Assembly (NCBI GenBank): GCA_014904845.1
Contig: MU119825.1
Location: 1 to 17,206, forward strand
DNA: 17,206 nt
Direction of reading: 5' to 3'
Source of the DNA: Acephala macrosclerotiorum
Taxonomy: Eukaryota > Ascomycota > Leotiomycetes > Helotiales > Mollisiaceae
Shown here in pieces: positions 1-10,589 of this stretch. Positions within the stretch are counted from its first letter, which is position 1. Each line of letters opens with the position of its first letter. The notes under the pieces were generated by a model. That model searched no databases, was not told the DNA's origin, and was given only the letters and a program-made list of their open reading frames with translations. A program made the translations under genes and the position numbers.

Positions 1-577
1 TATTTTTATTTTTTTTAATTTTATTAAAAGTTTTATAATTTTTTAAAGATAATTTTTATAAATATTATATATTTTTTTTATTATAAATTTTTTTTAATTA
101 TTTATTATATTATAATAATTTATAAATTTTTTATTTTAATTTTTAATAAAAATATATTATATAATTAAATTATTTAAAATAAAAAGTTTTTATTATTATA
201 TATATATATATTTTTAATAATTAAATTGAATTATATTTTTTATTTTTATTTAAATAATTTAAATTATTAATATATATTATATTATTAAAATTAATTTTAT
301 TAAAAAAAATTTATATTATTTTTATTATTAAAAATTTATATAAAATTAATAAAAATTTAATTATTATATTAAAAAATTAAAAATATTTATTATATATATT
401 AGAAAAAAATTTATATTAAATTTTTTTATTTTTTTATTAATTTATAAACGAATTAATTAATAAATAAATATATATTTTTTTTTTTAATTAAATAATATTT
501 AATACGATTTATATTTTATAAATATATATTTTATTTTTTTATTTTTACGTTTATTATATTTATTTTATATTCGATTA
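1..577. other. AT-rich, RIP-like degraded flank without genes
   Basis: This stretch is almost pure A and T, with a few C or G bases that are mostly in CpG, for example near 449, 504 and 548. It has no open reading frame of useful length, no RNA gene and no clear tandem repeat beyond a short TA run near 198-212. The last 60 bases or so (about 515-577) resemble, loosely, the part of the inverted-repeat family seen at about 16370-16445. This suggests that the outer retrotransposon inserted into a decayed copy of that family. The similarity is weak and was judged by eye in low-complexity sequence. Confidence 0.6.
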
Positions 578-582
578 ATAAT
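578..582. repeat. Left target-site duplication (ATAAT) of the outer Copia element
   Basis: ATAAT lies directly before the TGT that opens the first LTR. The same five bases follow the last LTR at 13368-13372. Five bp is the usual duplication size for Ty1/Copia integrases. The region is AT-rich, so a chance match is possible. The call rests on both copies sitting exactly at independently defined LTR ends. Confidence 0.65.
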
Positions 583-772
583 TGTAAATAAAATATTAGT
601 TTAATAGTCACGTGCGGCACTAGACTAGATCGGGACTAGCGCCGTTTGCACTAGAATTAAAATTATATTTATTAAATTTATAATCTATAATTAATTAATT
701 AATTATTTAATTTATTTATTTATTTCGTTTTTAATTTATTATTAATAATATATATTTTTAATAATATTAATA
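583..772 (+). repeat. 5' LTR of the outer Copia element (190 bp)
   Basis: The LTR starts with TGTAAATA, aligning with TGTGAGTA at 6529, TGTAAGTA at 12646 and TATAAATA at 13176. It ends ATTAATA at 772, where the family end is ACTAACA, the final CA having become TA. It is 18 bp shorter than the 208-bp family length because the segment corresponding to about 6618-6635 is missing. Outside the GC-rich island at 606-654 it is almost entirely A and T. Confidence 0.85.
606..654 (+). promoter_or_regulatory. RIP-spared GC-rich island with CACGTG, outer 5' LTR
   Basis: This 49-bp island begins AGTCACGTGCGGCACTAG and contains GATCGGGACTAGCGC and GCACTAG. The E-box-like palindrome CACGTG is at 609-614. 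It keeps several CpA and TpG dinucleotides that are nearly absent from the rest of this LTR. The same island is found at the same place in the other three LTRs. In an LTR it could be an upstream promoter element. Both that role and the reason for its survival are inference. Confidence 0.6.
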
Positions 773-3559
773 CTAATTAATAATTATTTAATTAATTACA
801 AAATAATTAAATTTTTATTTAAAAAAATCTAATTTATAAAAAGAAATAAATTTTTTAAATAATTTGTTTTTTATAAAAAAATACTTAAAATAATTAATAT
901 ATTTTTAAAAAAATTGAAAATTTATAAAAATTCTTTTATAAAAACGCGTTAAAAATATTAAAACTATTAAAAACTTAAAAAAAATAATACGAAAACGATT
1001 TTAAATTTATATTTATTTTTTAAATTTACGTTTATTACATAAAATAATAACGTTTACGAAAAACGAATAAAAAAATGTAAAAACGATTTCAAATTTATAT
1101 TAATTTATTCGAGTTTATATTAAAAACGAATTTTTAAAAAAAGTTTTACGTTTTTATTTATTATTTAATTAAAAAATATATAAATATTAATAATAATATT
1201 TATTTAAACTCGAATGAAAATTTTTAATTTTTTTATTATTTATTACGTAATTATTTTTTAAAATAACGAATTTATTTAAAATTAAATTTTTTTATAATAA
1301 AAAAAAAAAAAAAAAAAATTTCAATTTTATAAATAATAAAAATTTTAACGAAATAATATTAAATAAATATATTTTTTATTACTTTAAAATATAAAAAAAA
1401 AAATATATTTAAATTGTAATTTATAAAAATATTTTTAAAAAAACTTTAAAAAATATACGTAATAAATTTTATATTTAATATATAAAAATTTTATATATCG
1501 TTTTTAAAACTTTTTACGTATTTACGAAATTTAAATATCGAAAAATAAAAAATTTATTATTAATAATTTAAAAAAAGTTTTTTAATAAAAATTTTTTTAT
1601 AAATAAATATAAATAAAAATCGTCGATAAATTAAAAAATAAAAATTTTTCTTTTGATAAAATCGATCAATTTAATTAATAAATTAAAATATTTTAATATT
1701 AATATTTAATAATTAAAATATAATTATTTTTACGATTTTAATTATTAATATAAATTTTTTTATTATAAATACGATTATTTTTTATATTTTTTTTATTATA
1801 ATTTTTTTTACAAATACGAATTTATTTAATATAATATAAATTATTTAATTTATTTATTAATAATCGAATTAATAATAATCGAATTAATATAATAATTTAT
1901 AAATTATTTTTATTAAATTATTTATAAATTTAATAAAAATTTATATTAATAATAAAAAATAAAATAAAAAACTATATAATATTTTTAATTGTAAATTATC
2001 GATTTTTTATAATTATTATAATAAAATCGAATTATTTTAAAATTAATATAATAAAATATTTTTTATTAATTTTATAAAACGTATAAATACGTTTTATTTC
2101 AATAAATTTTTAAAAAAAAATTTCGATTTTATTATATTAATAATAATAATAAAAATTTATTTCAAAATCGAAAAAAATTATTAATTATATATATTTTTAT
2201 AAAAAAAAAACAATTTTAATAAAAATTATTACAATGAATTTAATAAAAATTAAATTAAATTATTTATAAATATTTTTCAATTAATTTTAAAAGATTTAAT
2301 TAAATTTATTATTAAAATATTAAACGAAATTTAATTTATAAAATTAAATTATTAATATTTATTAAAATATTAAAAAATATAATTTTATTTTTTATAAATT
2401 TATTAATATTTTCGAAAGCGTTTATATTAAATTACGATTAATAATAAATATTATAACGCGATTACGTAAAATATAATAATATAATTTAAATTTTATTTTT
2501 TAAAATTTAAAAAAAAAAATAAACTCGATTAAAATTAAATTAATCGTATTTATAAAAAACGAAATAAAAAATACGATCGAAAATAAAATAAAAAATATTA
2601 AAATTAAAAAATTTTTCGAAATAAATATCGTAAAAATTATAAATTTAAAAGAAAATTATATTAAAAATAATATTATATTTGTAATAAATCGAAATATTAA
2701 TTTATAAAATATATAATAAAAAAATAATAATAAATATATATAAAATTTTAATAATAAATCCAATATATAATAAATCGAAATATTATAATAATTTATTATT
2801 AAAATTTTTTTATTAAAATCGAAAAAATAAAAAATTTATTAATAAATATAAAAATAAAAAACGAAAATAAAAATTAAATTATCGAGTTCAAAAAAATCAA
2901 TAATACGCAAATAATAATTATTTTAAATAATTAATTTATTCGTTATATTATTATAAAAAAAAAAAATTTAATATTTTATTATTATAATTTAAATTATTCG
3001 AATCGAATTAATATTTATTTTTTGCTTTCGAAAATTAAAAGTTTTTAAAATTTTTTTAAAAAATTATATTAAATAATAAAATCGTTGAAATATTAATTAT
3101 TAATTAATTGCAATTTATAATATTACGAAAATTTAATATTAACGTTTAATTAAATATTTTTATAATCGAAATTTATAAAATTCGTTTTAATAAAAGTATT
3201 ATTTTATTAAATATTATTATTTTTTACGTTATTTTTACGAATATATTTTTTTTATTTTATATTTAAAATATAAATATAAAATTCGATAATTTAAAAAATA
3301 TTTTAATTTAAAAAAATAAAATCGTTTTTATTATAAAAAAATAAAATTACTTATAAATATTATTATATTAATTAAAAAAAAATTTAATTTGAAATTATTT
3401 TATTAATATAAAATTATATTAATTATATAAACGTTTTAATTATTTATTAGTACAACGTTTTATAAAAAAATTTTAACCAATTAATTATAATATAAATATT
3501 AAATATATTATTAAATATATAAATAATTATTTAAAAAATTAAAATTTATTTTATAAAAT
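773..3559 (+). pseudogene. Outer element: decayed gag and protease / pre-integrase region
   Basis: This is the leading internal region, between the 5' LTR and the integrase core. By Copia order it should encode Gag and the retropepsin. It aligns along its length with 6737-9631 of the inner copy, with small indels and many transitions. The primer-binding site should start at 773. The two copies read CTAATTAA here and TTGATTAG at 6737, consistent with a decayed TGG-starting site, but no tRNA can be assigned. Around 3207-3245 a fragment LNIIIFYVIFTN resembles the conserved protease to pre-integrase stretch of fungal Copia elements, which is tentative. A 20-base A run (1299-1318) lies inside. No frame is open for long. 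Gag itself was not recognised by motif. Confidence 0.6.
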
Positions 3560-4340
3560 AATTACGAATTTAATTATTCGATTATTGTTAATATTTTATA
3601 TTTAAATAAAAAACTAGTTTTACAAATAATAAATTCGTTTATAATATTTTAAATTATTAAATTTATAAAAAAAAATATTTACGAAAATAATATAAAATAT
3701 ATTATATATATATTAAATCGATATATATTAAAAACTATTAAATTATATCGTTTATAACGTCGAAAAAAACTTTTTATTTATAAAGTTTTAATAAAACGTT
3801 AAAATAATAATAATTAAAATTAAAAAAATATTCGTTAAAATTTATAATAATATGAAAAAAATAAAAAAAAATATTATATATTATTATATTGCGTTTATAA
3901 AATTATTTACAACGAATTAATCGAAAAATTAATTAATAAAAATATAATTTTTTAAATAATAATTAAAATTATTAACGATTCGATAAAATCGAACGATATT
4001 ATATTTATATTATTAATGTTTAAAATCTATTTTAAAATAATTAATAACGATATATTATTATTATTAATTATTAAAAAAATTAAAAAAATTTAAATAATTA
4101 TTAAAAAAAAATATCGTTTATATATTTAATATTAAATTAACGACGCGCTTATAATAAAAAACGATTTAAATATTAAATTTATATTAATTTTATTAATTTT
4201 ATTAAAAGTACGCATTTAATATAAAAAAAAAAAAAATTATATAAATTAATAATAATAAATAAAAAAACATATACGATTAATATATTTTATAAATTGATTA
4301 ATTTTCGTTTAACGATTAGTAAATTTTATTATATAAAAAA
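3560..4340 (+). pseudogene. Outer element: Copia integrase remnant (rve core and C-terminal part)
   Basis: Aligned to the inner copy at 9632-10413 and read in the matching frame, this encodes a broken Copia integrase. The first catalytic Asp codon of the D-D-35-E triad is AAT (Asn) at 3590-3592. The second is AAC (Asn) at 3756-3758. The Glu region near 3855-3865 has become an A-run with a one-base length difference. In the C-terminal part, the fragment INDALIIKND is followed by LILLILLKVR. These correspond to a stretch conserved between integrase and RT in fungal Copia polyproteins. Asp-to-Asn changes are what TpG-to-TpA mutation of GAT or GAC produces. The element lacks integrase activity. 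Confidence 0.8.
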
Positions 4341-4540
4341 AAATATTAAAAGTTTATAATCGAATTAACAATTAAAAAAATAATAAAAAAAATAAAAAAA
4401 AAAATTTATTATTTTTTGATTAAAAAAAAACTTTTTTATTTTTTTAATTAAACGAAATAAACGAAAAATTAATTAAAAAGTATAATTGAAAACGTTTAAA
4501 AAAATTACGAAATAAAAACGTATATTGTAGTAAAACTATA

Positions 4541-4585
4541 TGCTCTCTCTTCAAAAATCCTTGTAAATAGCTAGTTTCGAGAGCA
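4541..4585. repeat. Inverted repeat TGCTCTC / GAGAGCA inside the MITE
   Basis: TGCTCTC at 4541-4547 is complementary in inverted order to GAGAGCA at 4579-4585, with a 31-base loop. It is a possible hairpin of the kind common in MITEs. No function can be read from the sequence. Confidence 0.5.
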
Positions 4586-4610
4586 GTACTAGTCACGTGT
4601 TTTCTAGTAC
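4586..4610. repeat. Hairpin GTACTAG / CTAGTAC with CACGTG in the loop, inside the MITE
   Basis: GTACTAG (4586-4592) pairs with CTAGTAC (4604-4610). The loop contains the E-box-like palindrome CACGTG at 4594-4599. The ten-base string TAGTCACGTG within it also occurs in all four Copia LTRs, and GCAGTACTAG is shared with the LTR island at 12669-12717. The arrangement suggests a protein-binding site. This is inference. Confidence 0.5.
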
Positions 4611-4665
4611 ATAAGGAGCTTTCGCTCACCATAGACTAATCAACAACCCTTTCTACTTCTACTTT

Positions 4666-4685
4666 GATTGATTGATTGATTGATT
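4666..4685. repeat. (GATT)5 microsatellite in the MITE
   Basis: There are five perfect copies of GATT, followed by a short seven-base tandem (TTACGAA twice) at about 4685-4698. The array belongs to the MITE and is absent from the matching place in the inner Copia copy. Confidence 0.9.
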
Positions 4686-4789
4686 TACGAATTACGAATT
4701 ACTTCGAATGAGTCTAGTCCACTGACTAAGACGAACTGATCTACGGTTAGACTTTTTTACTTTGTACTTTATTACTTTATTACAATATA

Positions 4790-5850
4790 ATAAAAAATCT
4801 AAATAAAATAAACGTTATAATTTTATTAAAAACGATAAAAAAAATTATAAAAATTTTAATAATTAATTTTTTATTATTATCGTTAAAAAAATTTAAACTT
4901 TTATAGTTTTTATAATCAATAAAAAAAATATATAAAATTATTATTAAAATTATAAAAAAAAATATAATTATAATTTTTAAACAATTATTTAAAGTATTTT
5001 AAAAAAAGAAAATCGATAATTTAATTACAAAAAGTTTTTTTAATTTCGTTTAATACGATTTTAATAAATATATTAAAATTCGAATTTTTAATTCGAAATT
5101 AATTAATGAAATTAAAAATAAAATTATTAATACTTTTTACGAGAAATCGAAACTAGTAATTTAAAAATATAACGACGAAAAAAAATTTTTTTTTTTACGT
5201 AATTCTCGATAATTTAAAAAACTAATTAATAACTGATTATCGTTTTAATATTTTTTTTAATTTAATTTTTAAATAAAAAAATTAAAATATAATTTCGTAA
5301 TATTATTTAAATTTATATTTAATTTATAATAAATTTTTAACGATTTATTTTAATACGTTTATTAAAAGAAATTTATTATTTATATTTATTAAATATAATT
5401 ATAATTATTTTAAAGTTTTTATATAAAATTACAAAAATAAAAATATATTAATAAATTACGTATTATAAATATTATAAAAAAAAATTATTTATAATTATAT
5501 TAATATACGATTTTTATTTTTTAATTACAATTATTAAAAAACTTTTCGATATTATTAAAATATAAACTAATAATACGTTTATTTTAATAAAAAAATAATT
5601 TTATTTTTAAAAAAAATAAATTTAATAAAATTATATTTTTAATTAAATTTAAAAAAGTTTTAATACTAAAAATATTATTAATTTTCAATAAATACATTTT
5701 AATTTAATTTGAAAATACGATTTAATTATAATTAAAATAAAAAAAATTAAATTAATAAATATTAAATTATTTAATTTTCAAATTAAATATTAAAAATATT
5801 AAATTAAAAAAATTTATATTATTATAATTTATTAATTTAAAGCAATTTTT
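4790..5850 (+). pseudogene. Outer element: Copia reverse transcriptase remnant
   Basis: Read in frame with the inner copy at about 10590-11770, this retains recognisable RT peptides such as YEKSKLVI at 5138-5161, preceded by the remnant of the RIFNS-type stretch of fungal Copia RT. The motif A catalytic Asp codon is AAT (Asn) at 5299-5301. The Q-T-D-D-T catalytic motif reads stop-T-N-N-T at 5563-5577: the Gln codon has become TAA and both Asp codons AAT. All of these follow from CpA-to-TpA or TpG-to-TpA mutation. In-frame stops are frequent. The domain is inactive. Confidence 0.82.
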
Positions 5851-5979
5851 AATTTATTTATTATTATTTAATATTAAAATTTAATAAAAAAAATATTTAT
5901 TATATTAAATAAAAAATTGAAATAATAAATTAAAAATTTAAATCGAAAATTTAAATATATTATTCTCAATTTATTTACG

Positions 5980-6500
5980 ATAAAATTTTTCGTTTTTATT
6001 AATAATTTATTAATAAACAATAAAAATTTTAATTTTTAAATTAAATATAAAATTATTTTAATAAATAAATACTAATTAAACAATAAAAAGTTTAAAATCA
6101 AAAAAAATCTCATTTATTATTATTTTATTAAAAATAAACGCGTTATTAAAAACGTTTTAATTTTTGAAATATATAATATAATAAAAAAAATCGATATAGT
6201 AATTATAATCGAATTTATTATTAATATAATTATTTAATAATTCGATTTTATTAAGATTTTAATAATCGTTTATATAAATTTATATTCGTTATACGAATAT
6301 TTAATTAAATTAAAAACAATTAAAAAAAAACGTTTTATAATTAATATTATAATTTTTTATTAATCGTATAAACGTAAAAAATTGTAAAAAATTTAATAAA
6401 TTAATAATTAAAATAATTTAACGAATATTATAATAAAATTAATATTTAATAAAACTTTGAAAAAGTTTTTAAATACGAATTATTTTAAAATTCGAATAAA
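5980..6500 (+). pseudogene. Outer element: Copia RNase H remnant
   Basis: This is the C-terminal domain of the polyprotein, aligned with 11765-12295 of the inner copy. The three expected acidic positions read Asn (AAT at 6001-6003), Glu (GAA at 6166-6168) and Asn (AAT at 6277-6279), whereas the inner copy has Asp, Glu, Asp. The fragment YINLYSLYEYLIKLK around 6271-6315 corresponds to the well-conserved TDSYSLYE-type segment of fungal Copia RNase H. Coding similarity fades near 6500, shortly before the inner element's insertion point. Confidence 0.82.
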
Positions 6501-6523
6501 AAAATAGATTAAAAAAAACGATA

Positions 6524-6528
6524 AAAAC
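6524..6528. repeat. Left target-site duplication (AAAAC) of the inner Copia element
   Basis: AAAAC sits directly before the TGTGAG that opens the inner 5' LTR. It recurs at 12854-12858, directly after the inner 3' LTR. In the inner copy itself the uninterrupted site reads AAAACAATAC at 12313-12322, so the duplication explains the interrupted outer sequence exactly. Confidence 0.85.
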
Positions 6529-6736
6529 TGTGAGTACAATATTAGTTTAATAGTCACGTGCAATACTAGGCCAGATCGGGACTAGCGCAGCTTGCGCTAG
6601 AATTGAGATTATATTTTTCAATTTTTGCGCGTTTATTAGATTTAGAATTAATAATCAATCAACGAATTATTCAATTTATTTTTTTATTTCGTTTTTAGTT
6701 TATTACTAGTAATAAGTATTTCTAGTAATATTAATA
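6529..6736 (+). repeat. 5' LTR of the inner Copia element (208 bp)
   Basis: The LTR begins TGTGAGTACAATATTAG and ends TAATATTAATA, where the partner LTR ends TAATACTAACA. Original ends were therefore TG...CA. Its length equals that of its partner at 12646-12853. It is the least degraded LTR, with the CACGTG island at 6552-6600 and a preserved stretch TTCAATTTTTGCGCG just after it. Confidence 0.9.
6552..6600 (+). promoter_or_regulatory. RIP-spared GC-rich island with CACGTG, inner 5' LTR
   Basis: This 49-bp island begins AGTCACGTGCAATACTAG and contains GGCCAGATCGGGACTAGCGC and GCGCTAG. CACGTG is at 6555-6560. As the 5' LTR of the younger element, this copy would lie upstream of its transcription start if the island is a promoter element. 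Confidence 0.6.
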
Positions 6737-9631
6737 TTGATTAGTAATTGTTCAATTAATTACAAAATAATTAGATTTCTACTTAAAAAAAATTGATTTA
6801 CAAAAAGAAATAAATTCTTTAAATAGTTTGCTTTTTATAAAAAAGTATTTAAAATAATTAATATATTTTTAAAAAAACGAGAATTTATAAAAATTTTCTT
6901 ATAAAAACGTATTAAAAATATTGAAACTATTAAAAACTTAAAAAGAATAATACGAAAACAATTTCAAATTTGTATTTATTTTTCAAATTTGTATTTATTA
7001 CGTAAAATAATAACGTTTACAAAAAACGAATAAAAAAACGTGAAAACAATTTTAAATTTGTATTAATTTACTCGAATTTATATTACAAACGAATTTTTAA
7101 AAAAAGTTTTACATTTTTACTCGTTATTTAATTAAAAGTATATAAATATTAATAATAATATTTATTCGAATTCGAATTAAAACTTTCAATTTTTTTATTA
7201 TTTATTATATAATTATTTTTTAAAATAATAAATTTATTTAAAATTAAATTTTTTTACAATAAAAATAAATAAAAAAAAGATTTCGATTTTATAAATAATA
7301 AAAATCTTAATAAAATAATATTAAATAAATATATTTTTTATTATTTTAAAATATATAAAAAAAAATACTTTAATTATAATTTATAAAAATATTTTTAAAA
7401 AAACTTTAAAAATTACTTATAAAATTTTTTATATTTAATACACAAAAATCTTATATACTATTTATAAGACTTTTTACGTATTTACAAAGTTTAAATATCG
7501 AAAAATAGAAAATTTATTATTAATAATTTGAAAAAAAAATTTCAATAAAAAAAGTTTTATAAATAGATATAAATAGAAATTGTCGATTAATTAAAAATAA
7601 AGATTTTTTTTCTCGATAAAATCAATTAATTTAATTAATAAATCAAAGTATTTTAATACTAATATTCAATAATTAAAATATAATTATTTTTACGATTTCA
7701 ATTATTAGTACGAATTTTTTTACTACGAATACTATTACTTTTACGAATATTTTTTATATTTTTTTTATTACAATTTTTTTTACAAATACGAATTTGTTTA
7801 ATATAATACAAAATACTCAATTTATTTATTAATAATTTTCTTAATAATAATCGAATCAATATAACAATCTATAGAATATTTTTATTAAATTGTTTACAAA
7901 TTTAATAAAAATTTATATTAATAATAAAAAGTATAATAGAAAGTTATATAATATTTTTAATTGCAAACTATTAATTTTTTATAATTATTATAATAAAATC
8001 GAATTATTTTAAAATTAATACAATAAAATATTTTTTATTAATTTTATAGAACGTATAAATATATTTTATTTCAATAGATTTCTAAAAAAAAATTCGATTT
8101 TATTATACTAATAATAATAATAAAAACTTATTTTAAAATTAAAAAAAATTATTAATTATATATATTTTTATAAAGAAAAACAATTTTAATAAAAATTATT
8201 ACGATTAATTTAATAAAAATTAAATTAAAATATTTACAAATATTTTTCGATTAATTTCAAAAAATTTAATTAAACTTATTATTAAAATATTAAACGAAAT
8301 ATAATCTATAAAATCAAATTATTAGCGTTTATCGAAATATTGAAAAATGTAATTTTATTTTTTATAAATTTATTAGTATTTTTAAAAGTGTTTATATTAA
8401 ATTGCAATCAATAATAAATACTACGATGCGATCACGTGAAATATAATAATATAGTTTAAATTTTACTTTTTAAAATTAAAAGAAAAACGAGTTCGATTAA
8501 AATTAAATTAATTATATTTATAAAAAACGAAACAAAAAACGTAATCGAATATAAAATCGAAAATATTGAAATTAAAAAAACTTTTAAAATAAATATTGTA
8601 AAAATCATAAATTTCTAAAAAAAATTATACTAAAAAAAATACTATATTTATAGTAAATCGAAATACTAATCAATAAAATATACAATAGAAAAGTAATAAT
8701 AAATATATGTAAAATTTCAATAATAAATTCAATATACAATAAATCGAAATATTATAACAATTTATTATTAGAGTTTTTTTACTAAAATCGAAAGAATAGA
8801 AAATTTATTAAAAGATAATCAAATAATAAAAATTGATAAATTGCTAATAAATATAAAAATAGAAAACGAAAATAAAAACTATTTTATCGAGTTTAAAAAA
8901 ATCGATAATATATAAATAATAATTATTTTAAATAATTAATTTACTCGTTATATTATTACAAAAGAAAATATATTTAATATTTTATTATTACAATTTGAAT
9001 TACTTGAATCAAATCAATATTCATTTTTTACTTTCGAATATCGATATTTTTTAAAAGTTTTTTAAAGGATTATATCGAACAATAAAATCGTCGAAATATC
9101 AATTACTAGTTAATTGCAATTTATAGTACTATGAAAGTTTGATATTAGCGTTCAATTGAATATATTTACGATCGAAACTCATAAAATTCGCTTTAATAAA
9201 AGTATTGTTTTATTATAGAGAATTATTCGAATCGATACTCTATTAAATATTATTATTTTTTATATTATTTTTACAAATACATTTTTTTATTTTATATTCA
9301 AAATATAAATATTATAAATATAAAATTTAATAATTTAAAAAATATTTTGATTTAAAGAAATAAAATCGTTTTTATTATAAGAAAATAAAACTATTTATAG
9401 ATATTATTATATTAATTAAAAAAGAATTCAATTTAAAATTATTTTATTAATATAAAATTATACTAATTATATAAACGTTTTAATTATTTATTAATACAAC
9501 GTTTTATAAGAGTTTTTCAATAAATTGATTATAATATAAATACTAAATATATTTAATATTTTATTAAGTATTGTTATTATTATTAAATGTATAAATAATT
9601 ATTTGAAAAATTCAAATTTACTCTATAAAAT
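6737..9631 (+). pseudogene. Inner element: decayed gag and protease / pre-integrase region
   Basis: This region lies between the 5' LTR and the integrase core. It should hold the primer-binding site, Gag and retropepsin by Copia order. The first bases, TTGATTAGTAATTG, may be a decayed primer-binding site starting TGG. No Gag motif was identified. A zinc-knuckle-like string near 8597 was considered but is not convincing. At about 9243-9290 the reading LNIIIFYIIFTNT resembles the stretch between protease and integrase in fungal Copia elements and is tentative. The region is collinear with 773-3559, the outer copy being more AT-rich. Confidence 0.6.
9213..9245. mobile_element. 27-bp insertion with TTA duplication and inverted ends
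   Basis: Relative to the outer copy (TTTTATTAAATATT near 3203-3216), the inner copy carries 27 extra bases at 9216-9242, plus a repeated TTA at 9213-9215 and 9243-9245. The insert starts TAGAG and ends CTCTA. A TTA duplication with inverted ends fits PIF/Harbinger-type target preference. An insert this short is more likely an internally deleted or excision-derived remnant than a mobile unit. A deletion in the outer copy is the alternative. Confidence 0.5.
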
Positions 9632-10413
9632 GATTATAAATTCAATTATTCGATTATTGTTAACGTTTTATATTTAGATAAAAAATTAATTTTATAAGTA
9701 ATAAACTCGTTTATAGTATTTTAAATTATTAGATTTATAAAAAATATATTTGTGAAAATAATATAAAATATACTACGTATATATTAAATCGATACATATT
9801 AAAAATTATCGAATTATATTGTTTACGACGTTGAAAAAAAAATTTCGTTTATAGAATTTCGATAAAATATTAAAATAATAGTAATTGAAATCAAGAAAAT
9901 ATTCGTTGAAACTTATAATAGTATAAGAAAAGTAAAGAGATACTATATTTTATTATATTGAGTTTACGAGATTATTTACAACAAATTAATTGAGAAATAA
10001 ATCGATAAAAATATAATTTTACAAATAGTAATCAAAATTGTTAACCATTCGATAAAATTAAACGATATTGTATTTATATTATTAGTCTTTAAAATATATT
10101 CTAGAATAATTAGTAACAATACGTTATTGTTATCAATTATTAAAAAAATTAAAACAATTCGAGTAATTATTAAAAAAAATACGTCGTTTATATATTCAAC
10201 GTTAAATTAATAATGCGTTTTCAATGAAAAACGATCCAAATACGAAATCTATACTAAATTTACTAATTCTATTTAAAGTACGCGTTTAACGTAAAAAAAA
10301 TAAATAAAAAAAACTATATAAATTATTAGTAATTAATAAAAAAATATATATAATCGATATATTTTATAGATCGATTAATTTTTATTTAATAATCGTCAAG
10401 TTTTATTATACGA
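9632..10413 (+). pseudogene. Inner element: Copia integrase remnant (D-D-35-E core plus C-terminal part)
   Basis: One frame reads through with scattered stops and gives peptides typical of fungal Copia integrase: YSIIVNVLYLDKK, then IDTY, NYIVYDVEKK, IEFR, VETYNSIRKVKRYY and LLVFKIYSRIISNN. The second catalytic Asp (GAC, 9827-9829) survives in a CpG context. The Glu position exactly 36 codons later is AAG (Lys, 9935-9937), and the first Asp is AAC (Asn, 9662-9664). The Asp to Glu spacing is therefore the expected 35 residues. After a one-base deletion in an A-run near 10173, the C-terminal part continues as RLYIQR-stop-INNAFSMKNDPN from 10185, then as far as VKFYYTK near 10413. The enzyme would join element cDNA to chromosomal DNA. 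This copy lacks two of three catalytic residues. Confidence 0.88.
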
Positions 10414-10589
10414 AAAAAGAAATATTAAAAATTTATAATTGAACTAATAATTAAAAAAAATAATTAAAAAAATCAAAAAAAAACTTTTTTATTTTTTCAA
10501 TTAAACGAAATAAACGAAAAATTAATTAAAAAATATAATTGAAAACGTTTAAAAAAATTACGAAATAAAAATATACGTAATAAGAAATC

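Larger units (their letters stand above)
4523..4787. mobile_element. Unmutated 265-bp MITE-like element (Tc1/mariner-type TA target)
   Basis: This segment stands out by near-normal base composition inside AT-only sequence. It starts TATTGTAGTAAA and ends TTTATTACAATA, giving 12-bp terminal inverted repeats with one mismatch. It is flanked by TA at 4521-4522 and 4788-4789. The inner Copia copy shows the empty site at about 10571-10585 (ACGTAATAAGAAAT), with one TA and no insert. TA duplication and short inverted ends point to Tc1/mariner-type mobilisation in trans. It has no coding capacity. It contains GATT repeated five times at 4666-4685 and two hairpin-capable pairs. Lack of C-to-T damage implies insertion after RIP or length below the RIP threshold. 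Confidence 0.85.

Noticed and set aside
4444..4632. 62-codon open frame on the minus strand
   Set aside because: It runs from degraded Copia linker into the MITE, so it combines two unrelated pieces of DNA. It is open only because the MITE escaped mutation. No domain or plausible start context is seen.
8590..8650. CCHC zinc knuckle of Gag
   Set aside because: A TGT near 8597 followed by a basic stretch was suggestive, but the spacing of Cys and His codons could not be restored consistently from the two copies.
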